Positions 50,482 to 61,050 are shown, numbered from the stretch's first letter. The stretch: DNA of 64,000 nt from Rhynchopus sp. YZ270_cl-10 (GCA_964035575.1 OZ037880.1:496001-560000), one strand, 5' to 3'. Program-made: numbers and translations. The notes: generated from the letters alone by a model not told the origin.

Positions 50482-51145
50482 GTTAGAGGCACATAGCTAC
50501 CAAAGGGATGAATGCGGATTGCACAACATCTCAAAAACGCAACTCAAAAAAAAAGAAAAAAGAAAATTCTACTTATCGCCTTACAAGTGCAGCAGAAGAT
50601 GTCAACCTGAGAAGACGGACAGGTAACACACAACCAGGTTGTGGTAGTATTGCTAGAAGACGGGGGGGATATTCGTTAAAATAGGATCGGGTAGGGTAAG
50701 TTGTTTTTCGTTGATTGCACACAATCCTCCTGTTTGAGGGATGATTTGGCGACCGTAGCGATACTGTTTCTCCTTGAAGCAAGCTTCGTAGGAATTAAAA
50801 GAAAAAATGAAAGCTTGGCGAGACAATCCTAGGCCCAGCTTAGCCACCTTTAGGGAAAAGCAAAGGTGATGCACGCCTCTGAGACACTGAAAAGTCGAAA
50901 AAAGGTTTCAGATGACCCACCTCTCCACCGTCACCTAAAAGACTGGCTTTGTTTGTACACTCAAAGAGCGGACCAACAAGATAAATGCCTATTTATTAAC
51001 ACAAAATACGAAGTTGTTATCGGAGCCACGGGGGGTGGGGTACAATACAGTACCCATATCGCCAACAGCATATTGTGTGGAAAAAGTTTTTTTTGGAAGA
51101 CCCAAAGTGTGTGTCTAATTGCTTTCAAAGAAAAAAGAAAAAAGA

Positions 51146-51543
51146 TAGGGGAGCCTATGCACCGGCTATTCCTTCATTTGGCTCGGAAAATTTGGCGCCT
51201 TTCGGCAAAAAAACCCAAAAATAGATGAAACTACCCTATATACCTCACCAAAAATCACTTTCCGCCGGGTTTCAGGCACTTTTGAGCCTTTTTTCTTCAA
51301 TTTTTTTTTTGAAAAAAATCTGCAAAAAAACTGAAAATGGCAAAGGCAAATCCAGTGTAAAATGACAATTTTCAACAAAATGTGCGTTTAAATGTGCCAT
51401 CGGGCAGCATTTTATTTAAATTTTTGCTCATTTGAGTCCACAGAGTCCCAAAAAATGCATTGCCGGGGTCGTAGGTCAAAAAAGACTTAGAAATTTCAAT
51501 TTAAAATCAAAAGGAGCCAAAATTACCGGTATAGGCTCCCCTA
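51146..51543. mobile_element. Miniature element, possibly hAT-type (398 bp)
   Basis: Ends TAGGGGAGCCTATGC and ATAGGCTCCCCTA are inverted repeats, and TAGGG termini are usual in hAT elements. Flanking AAAAAGA on both sides could be a target duplication but lies in A-rich sequence. No coding capacity. Confidence 0.65.
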
Positions 51544-51836
51544 AAAAAGAAAAAGAAAAAGAACAATGTGCCGTGATGGGAGATCACGTTGGAGCTCGAT
51601 GCTGGTACATCACTCCCTTTGTAAAATAAATATAAACAAAACATCACGGCGTGGCAACACATTGACCACGTTCGTTCACAATATAAAAAAAAAATAATGG
51701 ATTTTGTTAGGAGGGGGTTTGGGGGGAAAAGGCTTCATTCCTACTTTCTTGTCTAGCCTGATTTGTCATCACCAACCATTTTAGTGGAATGGCATATTTT
51801 TGTTCAATTTTTTTTTTTTAAAAGTGCATCTCCATT

Positions 51837-53754
51837 TCAGTTTGTCTTAATCCGCTTCTCCTTCGGAACTGTGATCATCGGGATCTTCAGTACGGTTGCG
51901 ATCTCATTTGCCTGCGAGAGGTTTAAGATGAGTTGATCAAAGAGAAGGTGAAAGTGCAAACGCCGAACCATTCATTGGCAGAGGGAGACACTGATTCCCT
52001 CGGGATATCTAAACCCCCAGAGAGGCACTTCATTGAGGAAATGGCTAGGTTTTTGTAGCATTGAACTCCTCCTTATTCTGTCAAATCACTTCATATCAAC
52101 TAAGATCTGCACTCAATGTAGGCAGAAGGAGACGGTGTACTGCAGAATGGTGGTTTTTGTGACAATAATACATACCAAAAAGAGAATCATGTGCAAATAC
52201 GACACCAGCACAACACCGAACAGCTCCAAGAGGAAGAGGTCTTCCCTGTACAAAATGAAAAAGTGGGTTTTTTTTTGAATATCATTTCACCTCTCCCATA
52301 GATGGATGATTTGCGGTAAAAAAAAACGGTCTACGCTCTTCCAAAAATTATCAAAATAGAAACTTAACACTCATCACACGATAAAACCCATGGGAGAGGT
52401 TGTGGTGAAACGCACACACCTCGACCTGTTTGGTGAGGAGTGGCTCTGCAGCGCGGTTCGTCCCTAGAACCGCGAGTGTGTTCAAAATGCTTTGTTTCTA
52501 TTTCCTCCTTCATTTCATGAGGTGACACAAAAAAAAAAAAAATGATGATTCACAATATCCCCAAGGGCAGAGTACTGTTCAAACCTCGAAACCCCAAAGG
52601 ATGCATTCAATTTTGGAAAAAAAAATCACCCCACCCCGACTTAAATTTTTAACATACACATCCGCCGTGATGCCAATGTAGTGATTCGTCAGGAGCATAT
52701 GCACGCACAGTGCTGTTGTGCCTGCGACGGTGCGCCCGAAGGGGTGGTACTCATCGTCACAGAGGTGCGCAACCATCATTGTCATGACTTGCTTGCAGAG
52801 TACGAGGCCGAGGACCCAGAGGAACAGACGTGGGTTCCTGCTGACAACGTCCGACGGAGAGTACACTGCCCAAAGCCATGCGGCCGCCACCATCACAAAA
52901 AACGGGATTGCCCTCGTTGCCGCAATCTTGCGCGTCCCTGCGGCAAGCTGCGACTCTGTGAACTTCTTTTCCCCCTTCTTCATTTCCGCCACCGCCACCG
53001 ACACGTTGTAAGTATTCGTCACCAACGTCACGACAGACATGCTTGCCAGCACGCAAATCAAAATGGTGTTTCTCTGCACCCCCCATGTCATCTCCAACCA
53101 CCAATGCGTTCCGACAAACGCAGTCCACAGCTGGAACATCGCACCCAAGATGACACCTTCATTTGGCCCGTTGATGAGCGGCAGGTTGAGGGATCCAACA
53201 TAGTACTCCTCCCAGGTTGCTGCGAAGAAGACTGCAGAGGGGGGGAACCAGAGGTAAAAGCACTTCACGGTTGGCCCCACAGATAACATTGCTGCAACGT
53301 TCAGCAGACCGACTGTTGTGTTCAACGCATCACATCCATGGTCACAGAGCAGCCCCAACGGAGACGACAGACCTAATTTGCGTGCCTGCTTTCCATCTAA
53401 CGCATCAAGAATCCAATACACAATCATTGCGAAGGCGTTGAACACAAACACCCATCCAGGAGCTTCTTCAGAAAATGTAGGACAAAAGTGGTACGTAATG
53501 CAATGCGAAACCACCATGAACATTAACGCCGTAAGAGTAATAAGATTCGGGTGAATACACCGAGGGACCCAATCATGGTCAATCGCATGGTTCAAACCAG
53601 GCGACACGACATACTGGTACAGATACGAAGAGTCGGTACCGTGATACTGATAAGAAGGAAGCTTCTGAATCGCGCGTTGCGACAGATACCGGAAGAAGTA
53701 CGGCCTCTGAACCGCTCCAGTAGGTTCTGAGTGATCAGATTGCGAAACTGTCAT
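51837..53754 (-). CDS. Choline/ethanolamine phosphotransferase (CDP-alcohol phosphatidyltransferase), three exons
   Basis: Exons 53754-52658, 52245-52176 and 51911-51837 join in frame to 413 residues; introns of 412 and 264 bp start GTATGT and end ACAG/GCAG. The catalytic motif DG-x2-AR-x8-G-x3-D-x3-D is complete (DGKQARKLG ... GLLCDHGCD, about 118-140). Multiple membrane helices follow, and the spliced end (ELFGVVLVSYLHMILFL, then ANEIATVLKI) supplies the final helix and the conserved C-terminal tail of the EPT1/CHPT1/CEPT1 family. It transfers phosphocholine or phosphoethanolamine from the CDP form to diacylglycerol in the ER or Golgi, the last step of the Kennedy pathway. Choline versus ethanolamine preference cannot be read. 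A CCATTTTTTTTTTAG acceptor lies 13 nt before the ATG. Intron 2 carries a family C repeat. Confidence 0.93.
51949..52034 (+). repeat. Family C tRNA-like repeat inside an intron of the phosphotransferase gene
   Basis: GTGAAAGTGCAAACGCC, GGGAGACACTGATTCC, TCGGGATATCTAAACCCCC, AGAGGCACTTCATTG. Diverged but with the same order of blocks; it lies in intron 51912-52175. Confidence 0.6.
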
Positions 53755-53767
53755 TTTATTTTTTTGC

Positions 53768-53790
53768 CTAAAAAAAAAATGGTGAGAAGG
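53768..53790 (-). promoter_or_regulatory. Probable splice (trans-splice) acceptor of the phosphotransferase gene
   Basis: TTCTCACCATTTTTTTTTTAG on the minus strand ends 13 nt before the ATG. It is the cleanest acceptor in the window. Confidence 0.5.
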
Positions 53791-53987
53791 GAGAAGGGGA
53801 GAGGAGGGAACAACAGAAAAAAAAGAAGAATTTTTTTTTTTTTGATCTTTTTTAATTTCGGTCCGATTCGAAGAGTGAAGAGAAAAAAAAAAAAAGAAAA
53901 AAGAAATAGAAAACCTTAAAGGATTGAGGGTTGGGGAGCGGAGAGGGGGGAGAGAGAGAGGGAGGGAGGTGGGGGGAGAAAATAAAT

Positions 53988-54031
53988 TTGGTAAGATGAA
54001 CGTAAGCCTCGGAATGCTTTAGTCAGCTTTA
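53988..54031. repeat. Family D hairpin repeat
   Basis: TTTGGTAAGATGAACGTAAGC, then CTTTAGTCAGC, split as TTTGGTAAGATGAACG and TAAGCCTCGG. Confidence 0.6.
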
Positions 54032-54629
54032 GCAAAGAAAGGAGGGGGGGTGGAGTTGTGAGAAAAGAAAATATTTGTATTGGACACCACAGATATGGTT
54101 TTGATTTCGTTGGGGTAGTTTTTCTTTTTTGGTGATTTTGGGTTATTTCGACTAGGTGGGCCAAGAAACAACACCCAAAAAAAAAAAAAAAAAAAAAAGT
54201 GTGTGTGTGTGTGCTGCAGAAGGGGTTCTTTACTAATGACACCCTTCCTGTTTATTTTTTTTGCTTCTAACAAATGTGTGTGGTTTTCTTTTACTGTTGA
54301 GTAGACGTGCAATCGCCTGACTAGGTAGGCCCTGTACTGCGTATTGCTCGATAATATTAGGGAAGTGGCTCTATTTGCAAATGTTGGTGCTCCGGGAGGG
54401 GTCGATATTGACAGGTCACTGACACAGGGACTTGATAGACACCCCCTGGTATTGACAGGTCGTTGACCGACTTCCGAAAGCACCAAATGTGTGAAACCTT
54501 TTTTAAACAAAAAAATTGTTTTTTTTTTTTTTGTGCGGAAAGTGTGCAATATTCTGTGGTGATATTTTTTATTACTGCAATACGCTCCCACTGACCACCT
54601 GGGCCGTGAAGAGGAAACCTCTTTGAGGC

Positions 54630-54662
<33 letters not shown>

Positions 54663-54803
54663 CTGCGGAAAAGCCGCGGTGAACCGAAACAAACCCCAAT
54701 AGGGAAACTCTGGTGCAACCAGGTTTTAGAACTGCTTTTTTGACTGTGTGGTGACAGCCTTTTAACACCTTTATGTTTTTTTTCTGTATGTTTTTTTTGT
54801 TGT

Positions 54804-54852
54804 TGAAAACTTGGTCGTATTAGTGTAGCCACCCAGAGGATGCGCTCCACTA
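54804..54852 (-). repeat. Family B short repeat
   Basis: GAAAACTTGGTCGTAT, TAGTGTAGCCACCC, CTCCACTATA. Confidence 0.7.
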
Positions 54853-54916
54853 TACACCGTTTCATTGGTGGAGATGTTGCTAAAAAAAAAAAGAGGGGCA
54901 AGACAAAAAAGAAAAA

Positions 54917-54960
54917 TTTGTAAGATGAACCTAAGCCTCTCGTTGCTTAGTCACCTTGGC
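54917..54960. repeat. Family D hairpin repeat, best copy
   Basis: TTTGTAAGATGAACCTAAGC, CTCTCGTT, GCTTAGTCACCTTGG. CTAAGC and GCTTAG pair to give a 6-bp stem with a CTCTCGTT loop. Confidence 0.65.
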
Positions 54961-55092
54961 AAAAGACAAAAAATTCTACTGCATCTATGCATCCATAAAA
55001 AAAAAAAACTCATTTATGCAAGCCTCGGTTTGAAAAACCGGGGTTGCCAATCCCCCCAGGATTCCCCCCCTGCCTTGGACGTACTGTACCAC

Positions 55093-55161
55093 ATACGCAC
55101 ACACTTGAGGCCATATTCTGCGCAAGAATTACCCCTATTATCAAATACGCACACACTTGAG
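55093..55161. repeat. 17-bp direct repeat pair
   Basis: ATACGCACACACTTGAG occurs at 55093-55109 and 55145-55161. Confidence 0.6.
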
Positions 55162-55259
55162 TAATGTTACACTAAAAAACACTACTGCGTTCATCGCACG
55201 TACATATTTTTTTCCCCACAAATAGTTGTCGTACGGCAGTAAATTTAAAGAAAAAAAGA

Positions 55260-55315
55260 GAAGTTAAAAGTGCAAACGCCTCACCGTTCATCGGCGGACG
55301 CAGGCAACTGGTTCT
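55260..55315 (+). repeat. Family C tRNA-like repeat, 5' half
   Basis: GAAGTTAAAAGTGCAAACG, CCTCACCGTTCATCGGCGG, ACGCAGGCAACTGG. Carries a CACCGTTCATCGGCG insertion also present at 61344. Confidence 0.6.
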
Positions 55316-55505
55316 CCGCTGGTAAAAAAAATAGAAAAGAAAAATCCCAAAAGGAGGGGCGGGCAGGATGATCCCAAGACTCTAGCCTTCCTACTGTGTC
55401 TGAAATAAATGTGACAACGTTTACCCAGAGCACACGGTGTATCACTTTTCACTCTAGTTTTTTTTTCCCCTTCGAAAAAAAGAAAAAACTAATTTTGCCT
55501 ACCCC

Positions 55506-56315
55506 CAGGGGTCCTAACGCTGTTCTCAAAAAAAAATAAAAATGGTAACTTCAAGGTCACTTCTCGTTTTTTGAGGGGGGAAAAAAACTTTCCCCCCTCA
55601 GAGGCGGTATGGCAACAACAAAAAAAGTGTCGTTGCAAAGGTGCAAATCCTCGGACATACACACTGGGAAGACGTTGGTTATCGCTGTATCATCAGACCA
55701 ACCTGCGGAAAGCCTGGCCTCCCCCAGGCCTCCCCTCCTCTGCAGCCTTGATAGCTTGGTAGCCACTGGTGATCCACAAGCCGTAGTGGGTGTCAGCCTT
55801 CGTATCAGTAACCTCAGTGCATTTATAAAATAAACGGCGGTCACAGCACCCAAAGGTTCCTGGCGAAGCCACGGTACGCAACATTTCTAAAAAATGTTGC
55901 CATAAAATGGCACTGTCGCTGGTAATTATCGTCAGTTTCCGCGAATTTTCCTTTACGTATTTTGCTCAAACGAAAGTTTCTGGCGAAGCCACGGTACGCA
56001 ACATTTCAAAAAATTGCGCGAAAATTATACATTGTGGCAAGCTCTGCAGACCACTGATCTTGGCAAAAAAAGAAAAAAAATTCCCGGACCCGAAGCATGC
56101 TCAAATAAGATTCGCAAAGAACAAGCTCCAACGTGTTCCCGGTGTATGTTAAGCATCCGAGGTCACTTCGTGACACCGGATTTCAAAAATAAAAAAGGGG
56201 AAGGTCACTTTTTAGGGCACTTTTCGAAGGTCACTTCGAAGTGACCTTCGGATTTCAAAAAAATAAAAAAGGTCACTTCAGAAGTGGTAAAAGTTACCAT
56301 TCTTAGGACCCCCTG
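55506..56315. mobile_element. Non-autonomous hAT-like DNA element (810 bp)
   Basis: Termini CAGGGGTCCTAA and TTAGGACCCCCTG are inverted repeats, and the 8-bp target duplication CCTACCCC is exact on both sides (55498-55505, 56316-56323). Inside, AAGGTCACTTC blocks recur near both ends, and TGGCGAAGCCACGGTACGC occurs twice (55861 and 55981). An 8-bp duplication with CAGGG ends is diagnostic of hAT elements. No transposase is encoded. Confidence 0.9.
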
Positions 56316-56366
56316 CCTACCCCCCTTCCTAAAGGGGAAGGGGGGGAACACAAAGAAAAGAAAAGT

Positions 56367-56403
56367 TTACAAGATGACCCTAAGCCTCATGCTTAGTCTG
56401 ATT
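56367..56403. repeat. Family D hairpin repeat
   Basis: TTTACAAGATGACCCTAAGC then CTCATGCTTAGTCTG; a compact loop. Confidence 0.6.
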
Positions 56404-56453
56404 AGATTATTCTTTGGTTTATTCATCAGTCATTTGTTTTTTTTATGTTTTTT

Positions 56454-56500
56454 GAAAACTTGGTTGTATTAGTGTAGACACCCGAGGATGAACTCCACTA
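56454..56500 (-). repeat. Family B short repeat
   Basis: GAAAACTTGGTTGTAT, TAGTGTAGACACCCGAGG, ATGAACTCCACTA: close to the family consensus. Confidence 0.75.
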
Positions 56501-56672
56501 TGTTTTTTTTGTGTGGGGGCCTCATGCTTAGTCACCCAGATACTAGGAAATGATACTGTACATACTGTACCGCAACGACCTGTGGAGTGGGGGACCTGAA
56601 TATACGTTTTTTTTTTGTAGTTTCGGCAATCACCTGTCCGAGGACGGGTTCTGTAATATACGTATTTTTTTT

Positions 56673-56735
56673 GAAAAAATTGTTGGAGTAGTGTAGTTGC
56701 CTCGGTTGTGTTGCCACAGTTGTGCAATCTCCACT
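56673..56735 (-). repeat. Family A short interspersed repeat
   Basis: Differs at the first bases (GAAAAAATTG for GATAAATTG); the rest matches 57251. Confidence 0.8.
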
Positions 56736-56756
56736 TTTTTTTTTTTTGCTGTTGTT

Positions 56757-56807
56757 GAAAACTTGGTTGTATTTCTTACAGTGATCCCAGAGGAGGCGCT
56801 CCACTAG
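56757..56807 (-). repeat. Family B short repeat, diverged
   Basis: GAAAACTTGGTTGTATT then TTACAGTGATCCCAGAGG and GCGCTCCACTA. The TAGTGTAG core is altered. It follows a family A copy by 21 bp. Confidence 0.65.
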
Positions 56808-57171
56808 TTTTTTTTTGTTTTGTTTTGTTGTTTTCTTTTCTTTTCTTTGGGGGAGGTGACTGTACACACATATAAAAAAAAACAGAAATCTACCTTTTGA
56901 AAAAAACCACTCTTTTTAAAAAATGAGTGAAAGACTGTCTGAGTGGCGGATATACACCAACAGATTATCAAAAAAAGAAGAAAAAGAGAGAAAAAGAGAA
57001 AAAGTTGAAGCCAAGCCTTTGCTTAGTCATCCTAAAAAAAGTGAGGTTGGAGGAACACAGGAATGAATAATAAAAAGAAGGGAAGCGGAGAAGACTGAAC
57101 TGGAGATAGGTGATGGGGTTGAGGGGCTGGGACAACAAAACACCCTCGTAGGCACGAAAGGCGTTTTTTTT

Positions 57172-57219
57172 GAAAACTTGGTTGTTTTAGTGTAGACACC
57201 CGAAGATGAACTCCACTAT
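57172..57219 (-). repeat. Family B short repeat
   Basis: GAAAACTTGGTTGTTT, TAGTGTAGACACCCGAAG, ATGAACTCCACTA, 31 bp before a family A copy. Confidence 0.75.
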
Positions 57220-57250
57220 ACTACACGCTTCTAGGTAATGATTTTTTTTT

Positions 57251-57312
57251 GATAAATTGTTGGAGTAGTGTAGTTGCCTCGGTTGTGTTGCCACAGTTGT
57301 GCAATCTCCACT
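57251..57312 (-). repeat. Family A short interspersed repeat
   Basis: GATAAATTGTTGGAG, TAGTGTAGTTGCCTCGG, TTGTGTTGCCACAGTTG, CAATCTCCACT. Confidence 0.8.
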
Positions 57313-57932
57313 GTCATGTTTTTTTTTTTACCTTTTTTTTTGTTTTTGGACGACATTTGCACCCAATTGCGCGGGGGGTTAAACGGATAACCGAAAAGAA
57401 AAGCAATATTTTGAAGAAAAAAATGCCCCAACCCACCCCCCCGCCCATATTGAAAGAGTTTGGTGTTACAAAGGAAAAACTTAACCCCCTTTGTTTCTGG
57501 TTTTTTGATGCTCGTTGGTATCAACAATCGCCCTACCCTGAGATCTCATAAAAGTACGTCTTGGTCGACTGAAACACTTTAAAGGCTTTTGTACTGAAAT
57601 CATATCGCAAACGTTGCGACACAAATCGTCTGTTCTTTTCCCCTCCCCCTCCACGCTGTACAAATGGATACGAAGGCAATTGCACTTCGCTCACAAGAGA
57701 TCAACTCTGTTCCTCCCAGAGTTCCTCACGATATTCAAAACAAGAAGAAAAAAAAAACGATCAAGGACTATTTTTGATCGTGGTCTGAAGGGTTTTTATA
57801 CGTTTGTTAATACACTTTTTTTTTTATTTTGCGTGACATTTTTTAATTTTGTTAACGATGCAGAGCGAAGTACTCCAAACACACCCAACACAACACGCCG
57901 TATTTACTGTTTTCTTTTTTTCTTTTTTTTTT

Positions 57933-57978
57933 GAAAACTTGGTTGATTAGTGTAGACACCCGAGGATGAAACTCCACT
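57933..57978 (-). repeat. Family B short repeat
   Basis: GAAAACTTGGTTGAT, TAGTGTAGACACCCGAGG, GAAACTCCACT; the hAT-like element inserted 15 bp further on. Confidence 0.75.
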
Positions 57979-57993
57979 TTCTTTTTTCTTGAC

Positions 57994-59365
57994 CAGGGCA
58001 TATCCTAAATATGAGGTCTGAGCGGCCAAATTTGCCAAAAGGGTGCAAAAAAAGGGGGCGGATTTTTTTTCGATTTTTTCCAGGTTTCATCGTTGGTGGC
58101 GCTTTTAAACATCGGCATTTGCATTTCCGGAATCCGTCCGGCCAGTGGTGGGGTCAATTTGCCGAAATGGACAAGTTCTCGTTTTTGGTCAATTTCCGCA
58201 CAGTACACAGTACACAGTACACAGTACACAGTACACAGTACACAGTACACAGTACACAGTACACAGTACACAGTACACAGTACACAGTACACAGTACACA
58301 GTACACAGTACACAGTACACAGTACACAGTACACAGTACACAGTACACAGTACACAGTACACAGTACACAGTACACAGTACACAGTACACAGTACACAGT
58401 ACACAGTACACAGTACACAGTACACAGTACACAGTACACAGTACACAGTACACAGTACACAGTACACAGTACACAGTACACAGTACACAGTACACAGTAC
58501 ACAGTACACAGTACACAGTACACAGTACACAGTACACAGTACACAGTACACAGTACACAGTACACAGTACACAGTATACACAGTACACACGGGGTCCACC
58601 AATCGTTTGGATTGTCGACATTTCGCAGAGTCACCAAAGACTTGAAAGTGTAATATTTTTTCGGCATTGGAAAGATTGGGCCATTTCTGAGAACTTCAAT
58701 AAATCAGATCTCTGAGAGATTTGTTTTTAATTCCCATTTTCATGTCGGGAGTTTACGTGGAAACGCCTTTAAAACCGTGCGTTCTTTAAGGATTCTATAG
58801 GCAAAACAGGCGTTTTGCACCAAAAACCACAAGTTTCAACACAAAACCCGGTTTTTTGGCCCAGACGTGTATGTGGCGCCGAAAACACGCTTGCGCGTTA
58901 TCAGAACCCTGCGTGGGCCACACACGGTCGTGCACGTGCCCTTTGCCTTGTCACACAACCCACGTTTTCACACCCAAAAACGACAAAGCCGTTTGTGGGC
59001 AAAAACCACCCAAAAACCCACACACAGGGGTTTGCGAGTGTTAAGGATTAGCAAACCCAAATATACAGTACACAGTACACAGGTACACAAAAAACTAGAA
59101 AACGACACTTCGCTGCGACCACGGGCCACCCCATAGGGGGTGAATTTTTTCCCACCGAAAAATGTGTTTTTGGACTGTTTCGCACCAGATCTTTCCAAAT
59201 ATTTTTTTTACGGGCATTTTTGTCAAGTAGGTTTCCCCTTAGACCCCCTAGACCCCTCGCGCAAAAAAAAGGGGCAACGTGGGACCTTATAGCCGTGCAA
59301 AAAAAAGGGGCGCACTTTTTTTCAAAAACCCGCGGGTACCGGGTACAGACTTAGGATATGCCCTG
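57994..59365. mobile_element. Non-autonomous hAT-like DNA element (1372 bp) carrying a satellite
   Basis: Termini CAGGGCATATCCTAA and TTAGGATATGCCCTG are perfect inverted repeats, and the 8-bp duplication TTCTTGAC flanks both ends (57986-57993, 59366-59373). The left third resembles part of the element at 32760. A 7-bp satellite fills 58199-58588, and a two-unit version appears again near 59065. No transposase. Confidence 0.92.
58199..58588. repeat. 7-bp tandem repeat (ACAGTAC), about 55 units
   Basis: Nearly perfect tandem array; only the last units vary (ACAGTAT). The unit has no stop codon in any frame on either strand, so long open frames here are meaningless. Confidence 0.97.
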
Positions 59366-59705
59366 TTCTTGACCAAATAAAAAAATTTTTTTTGAAAAAG
59401 GGGAGACACTTCACACCTCAAAGAATTTTTTTTCACTGTAACCTACCGAGGTAGGCGTGACGCTGACTACACTGCAATTTTTCTTTTTGTAAGACAATCC
59501 CAAGACTTGCCCACATAGTCGCCTTAAAAGGGGCGCGCTTTGGTACTCTCAAAAAAAGGGGGTATTTTTGGGGTGTCTTTGAAGATGAGATTGAACCCTT
59601 CGAGGGAGCACACATCAGCAAAATAAAATGGGAGGATGGGGAGGAGAAGGGAGAGTTTTGGAAAGAAGAAAAAAGAAAGTGAAATTGATAGTGCAAAAAT
59701 TAAAA

Positions 59706-59757
59706 AGGGTTGACTTGAAATACAAAAAAGCCCTCTCGTGACAGTGCACCTTTTAAA
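59706..59757. repeat. Family E short hairpin repeat
   Basis: GGTTGACTTGAAATACA, AAAAAGCCCTCTCGTGAC, AGTGCACCTTTT. A remnant of family C (TTGATAGTGCAAAA) lies just before it. Confidence 0.55.
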
Positions 59758-60602
59758 GGTTTGGTAAGAAACCTAAGCCCCGAAGTGCATCTTGAAATAA
59801 ACCCAAAGAAAAAGAGAAGCTCTCAGAAAACATTGCAAAATTCGATAAGAGGGGGGGGGTCAAGGAAACAAGAAAATATATTTGACACGTTGTCAGAAAT
59901 ACGTCAAGCCATTACCCTTACAGATCCCCATCTCCCACTACACGAGCAATACCCCCCTATTCTACAGCTAGATCAAAATGTCTTAAGAAGGTTGCTGTAG
60001 GTGAACCTTTGCAGCAAGATCGTTCCCAAAAGTCCGCAGTCTTTGCTTAGTCACCTAGCTTATTTTTAAACAAAAAACACAATACACACCCTTTCCCACG
60101 GATTCCACAGGTTGGTGTGTTGTTTTCTTAAATTGTTGTGAAGTTGCCACTTGTACAAAAAACCCATTTTCATTGCTTCTAAAACCCGAAGACACTATGA
60201 AAACAATCAGTCATCACAAGTCTTTCGGTACGTTTATTTTTTATCCCCAAGAAATTGAAATATTCCAAAAAAAAGAGAGAAAACAGAAGAAGAAAAAAGA
60301 TAACTAACTAGCGACACAGATCTGACACTCATAAATAACAACAAACTGGGTAAACGGTTGGGAAAGGGAACACACATGAACCTGAAACGTGCCCACACAT
60401 AAATCAAATCTTTTTTTTCTTCTTTGTTGGAAATGGTGTATCCCTGGGTAGGGTTTCACATCATACCCTTTCCCGTCTCCAAAAAGGACACTGTCTCTCA
60501 CACCATTCCTTCTTCTCATTTCTCTCATATTTTTTAGAAGAACACAGTACCATATACGATACCAGCCTCGGATGAATCATTTCCATCACAAAAAGAAAAA
60601 GA

Positions 60603-60694
60603 GAAGTTGAAGGTGCAAACGCCACCGTACAGAGGCGGATGCAGGGCCCTGGTTGCCGCGGGTTATCGAAACCCCAAAGGGGAGCACTTCATTG
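60603..60694 (+). repeat. Family C tRNA-like repeat, near full length
   Basis: GAAGTTGAAGGTGCAAACG, AGAGGCGGATGCAGGG, CGGGTTATCGAAACCCC, GGGGAGCACTTC. The box B-like region reads TATCGAAAC. Confidence 0.65.
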
Positions 60695-60942
60695 GTAGAG
60701 AAAGAATACGAACCTCCTCCTTGGCTTAAATATACTCTGAGCGTCATGCATGATGTCTTGCTCCTCTTTTATTTTTTGTAGAAAGACTTGCATTGGTTTC
60801 CCGCCAGAGATATTTGCGTCTTATTGACAACAAGGGGGGTGCTGAGGGGTGCTGGGGGGCTGGGGAAGGGTGGAATAGGGCACAAAACAAAGGTTGAAAT
60901 AAAAGATGGGTATGACTCGCGTACATACACATCTGCACGACA

Positions 60943-61050
60943 ATGAAGTAAATGACGTGTCTTGCCATGTGGTGTTACTTGTGGCTTCACCATTAGCTTA
61001 CAACGGTGAAGCCACAAAGTAAAACCACATGGCAAGTCATTTACTTCACT
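60943..61050. repeat. Hairpin-forming inverted repeat, ~45-bp arms
   Basis: The left arm (TGAAGTAAATGACGTG ... TTGTGGCTTCACC) and right arm (GGTGAAGCCACAAAG ... CATTTACTTCA) are near-perfect inverted copies around a 12-bp loop. A family F-like repeat adjoins at 60911-60936. Confidence 0.75.

Larger units (their letters stand above)
47278..51836. other. 4.6-kb gene-poor gap
   Basis: No convincing exon. Contains the 1.1-kb element at 47469, family C copies at 49178 and 49808, a family D copy at 49646, an inverted repeat at 50378 and the element at 51146. The long plus-strand frame at 49813-50442 is lysine-rich translation of A-runs. Confidence 0.55.

Noticed and set aside
54019-54768. Minus-strand frame of 249 codons
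   Set aside because: Depends on long A/T runs (phenylalanine stretches) and has no domain, no acceptor and no conserved composition.
57994-58643. CRISPR-like array
   Set aside because: A 7-bp head-to-tail satellite without spacers in a eukaryotic transposon; no repeat-spacer structure anywhere in the window.
58005-58715. Open frames of 137-234 codons on both strands
   Set aside because: The 7-bp satellite has no stop codon in any frame, so the frames only repeat a 7-residue pattern.
60690-60966. Possible two-exon gene starting MARHVIYFIVVQM
   Set aside because: The putative donor region overlaps a family F-like repeat, the acceptor would be a poor AAG, and the start lies in an inverted repeat. 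No family recognised.
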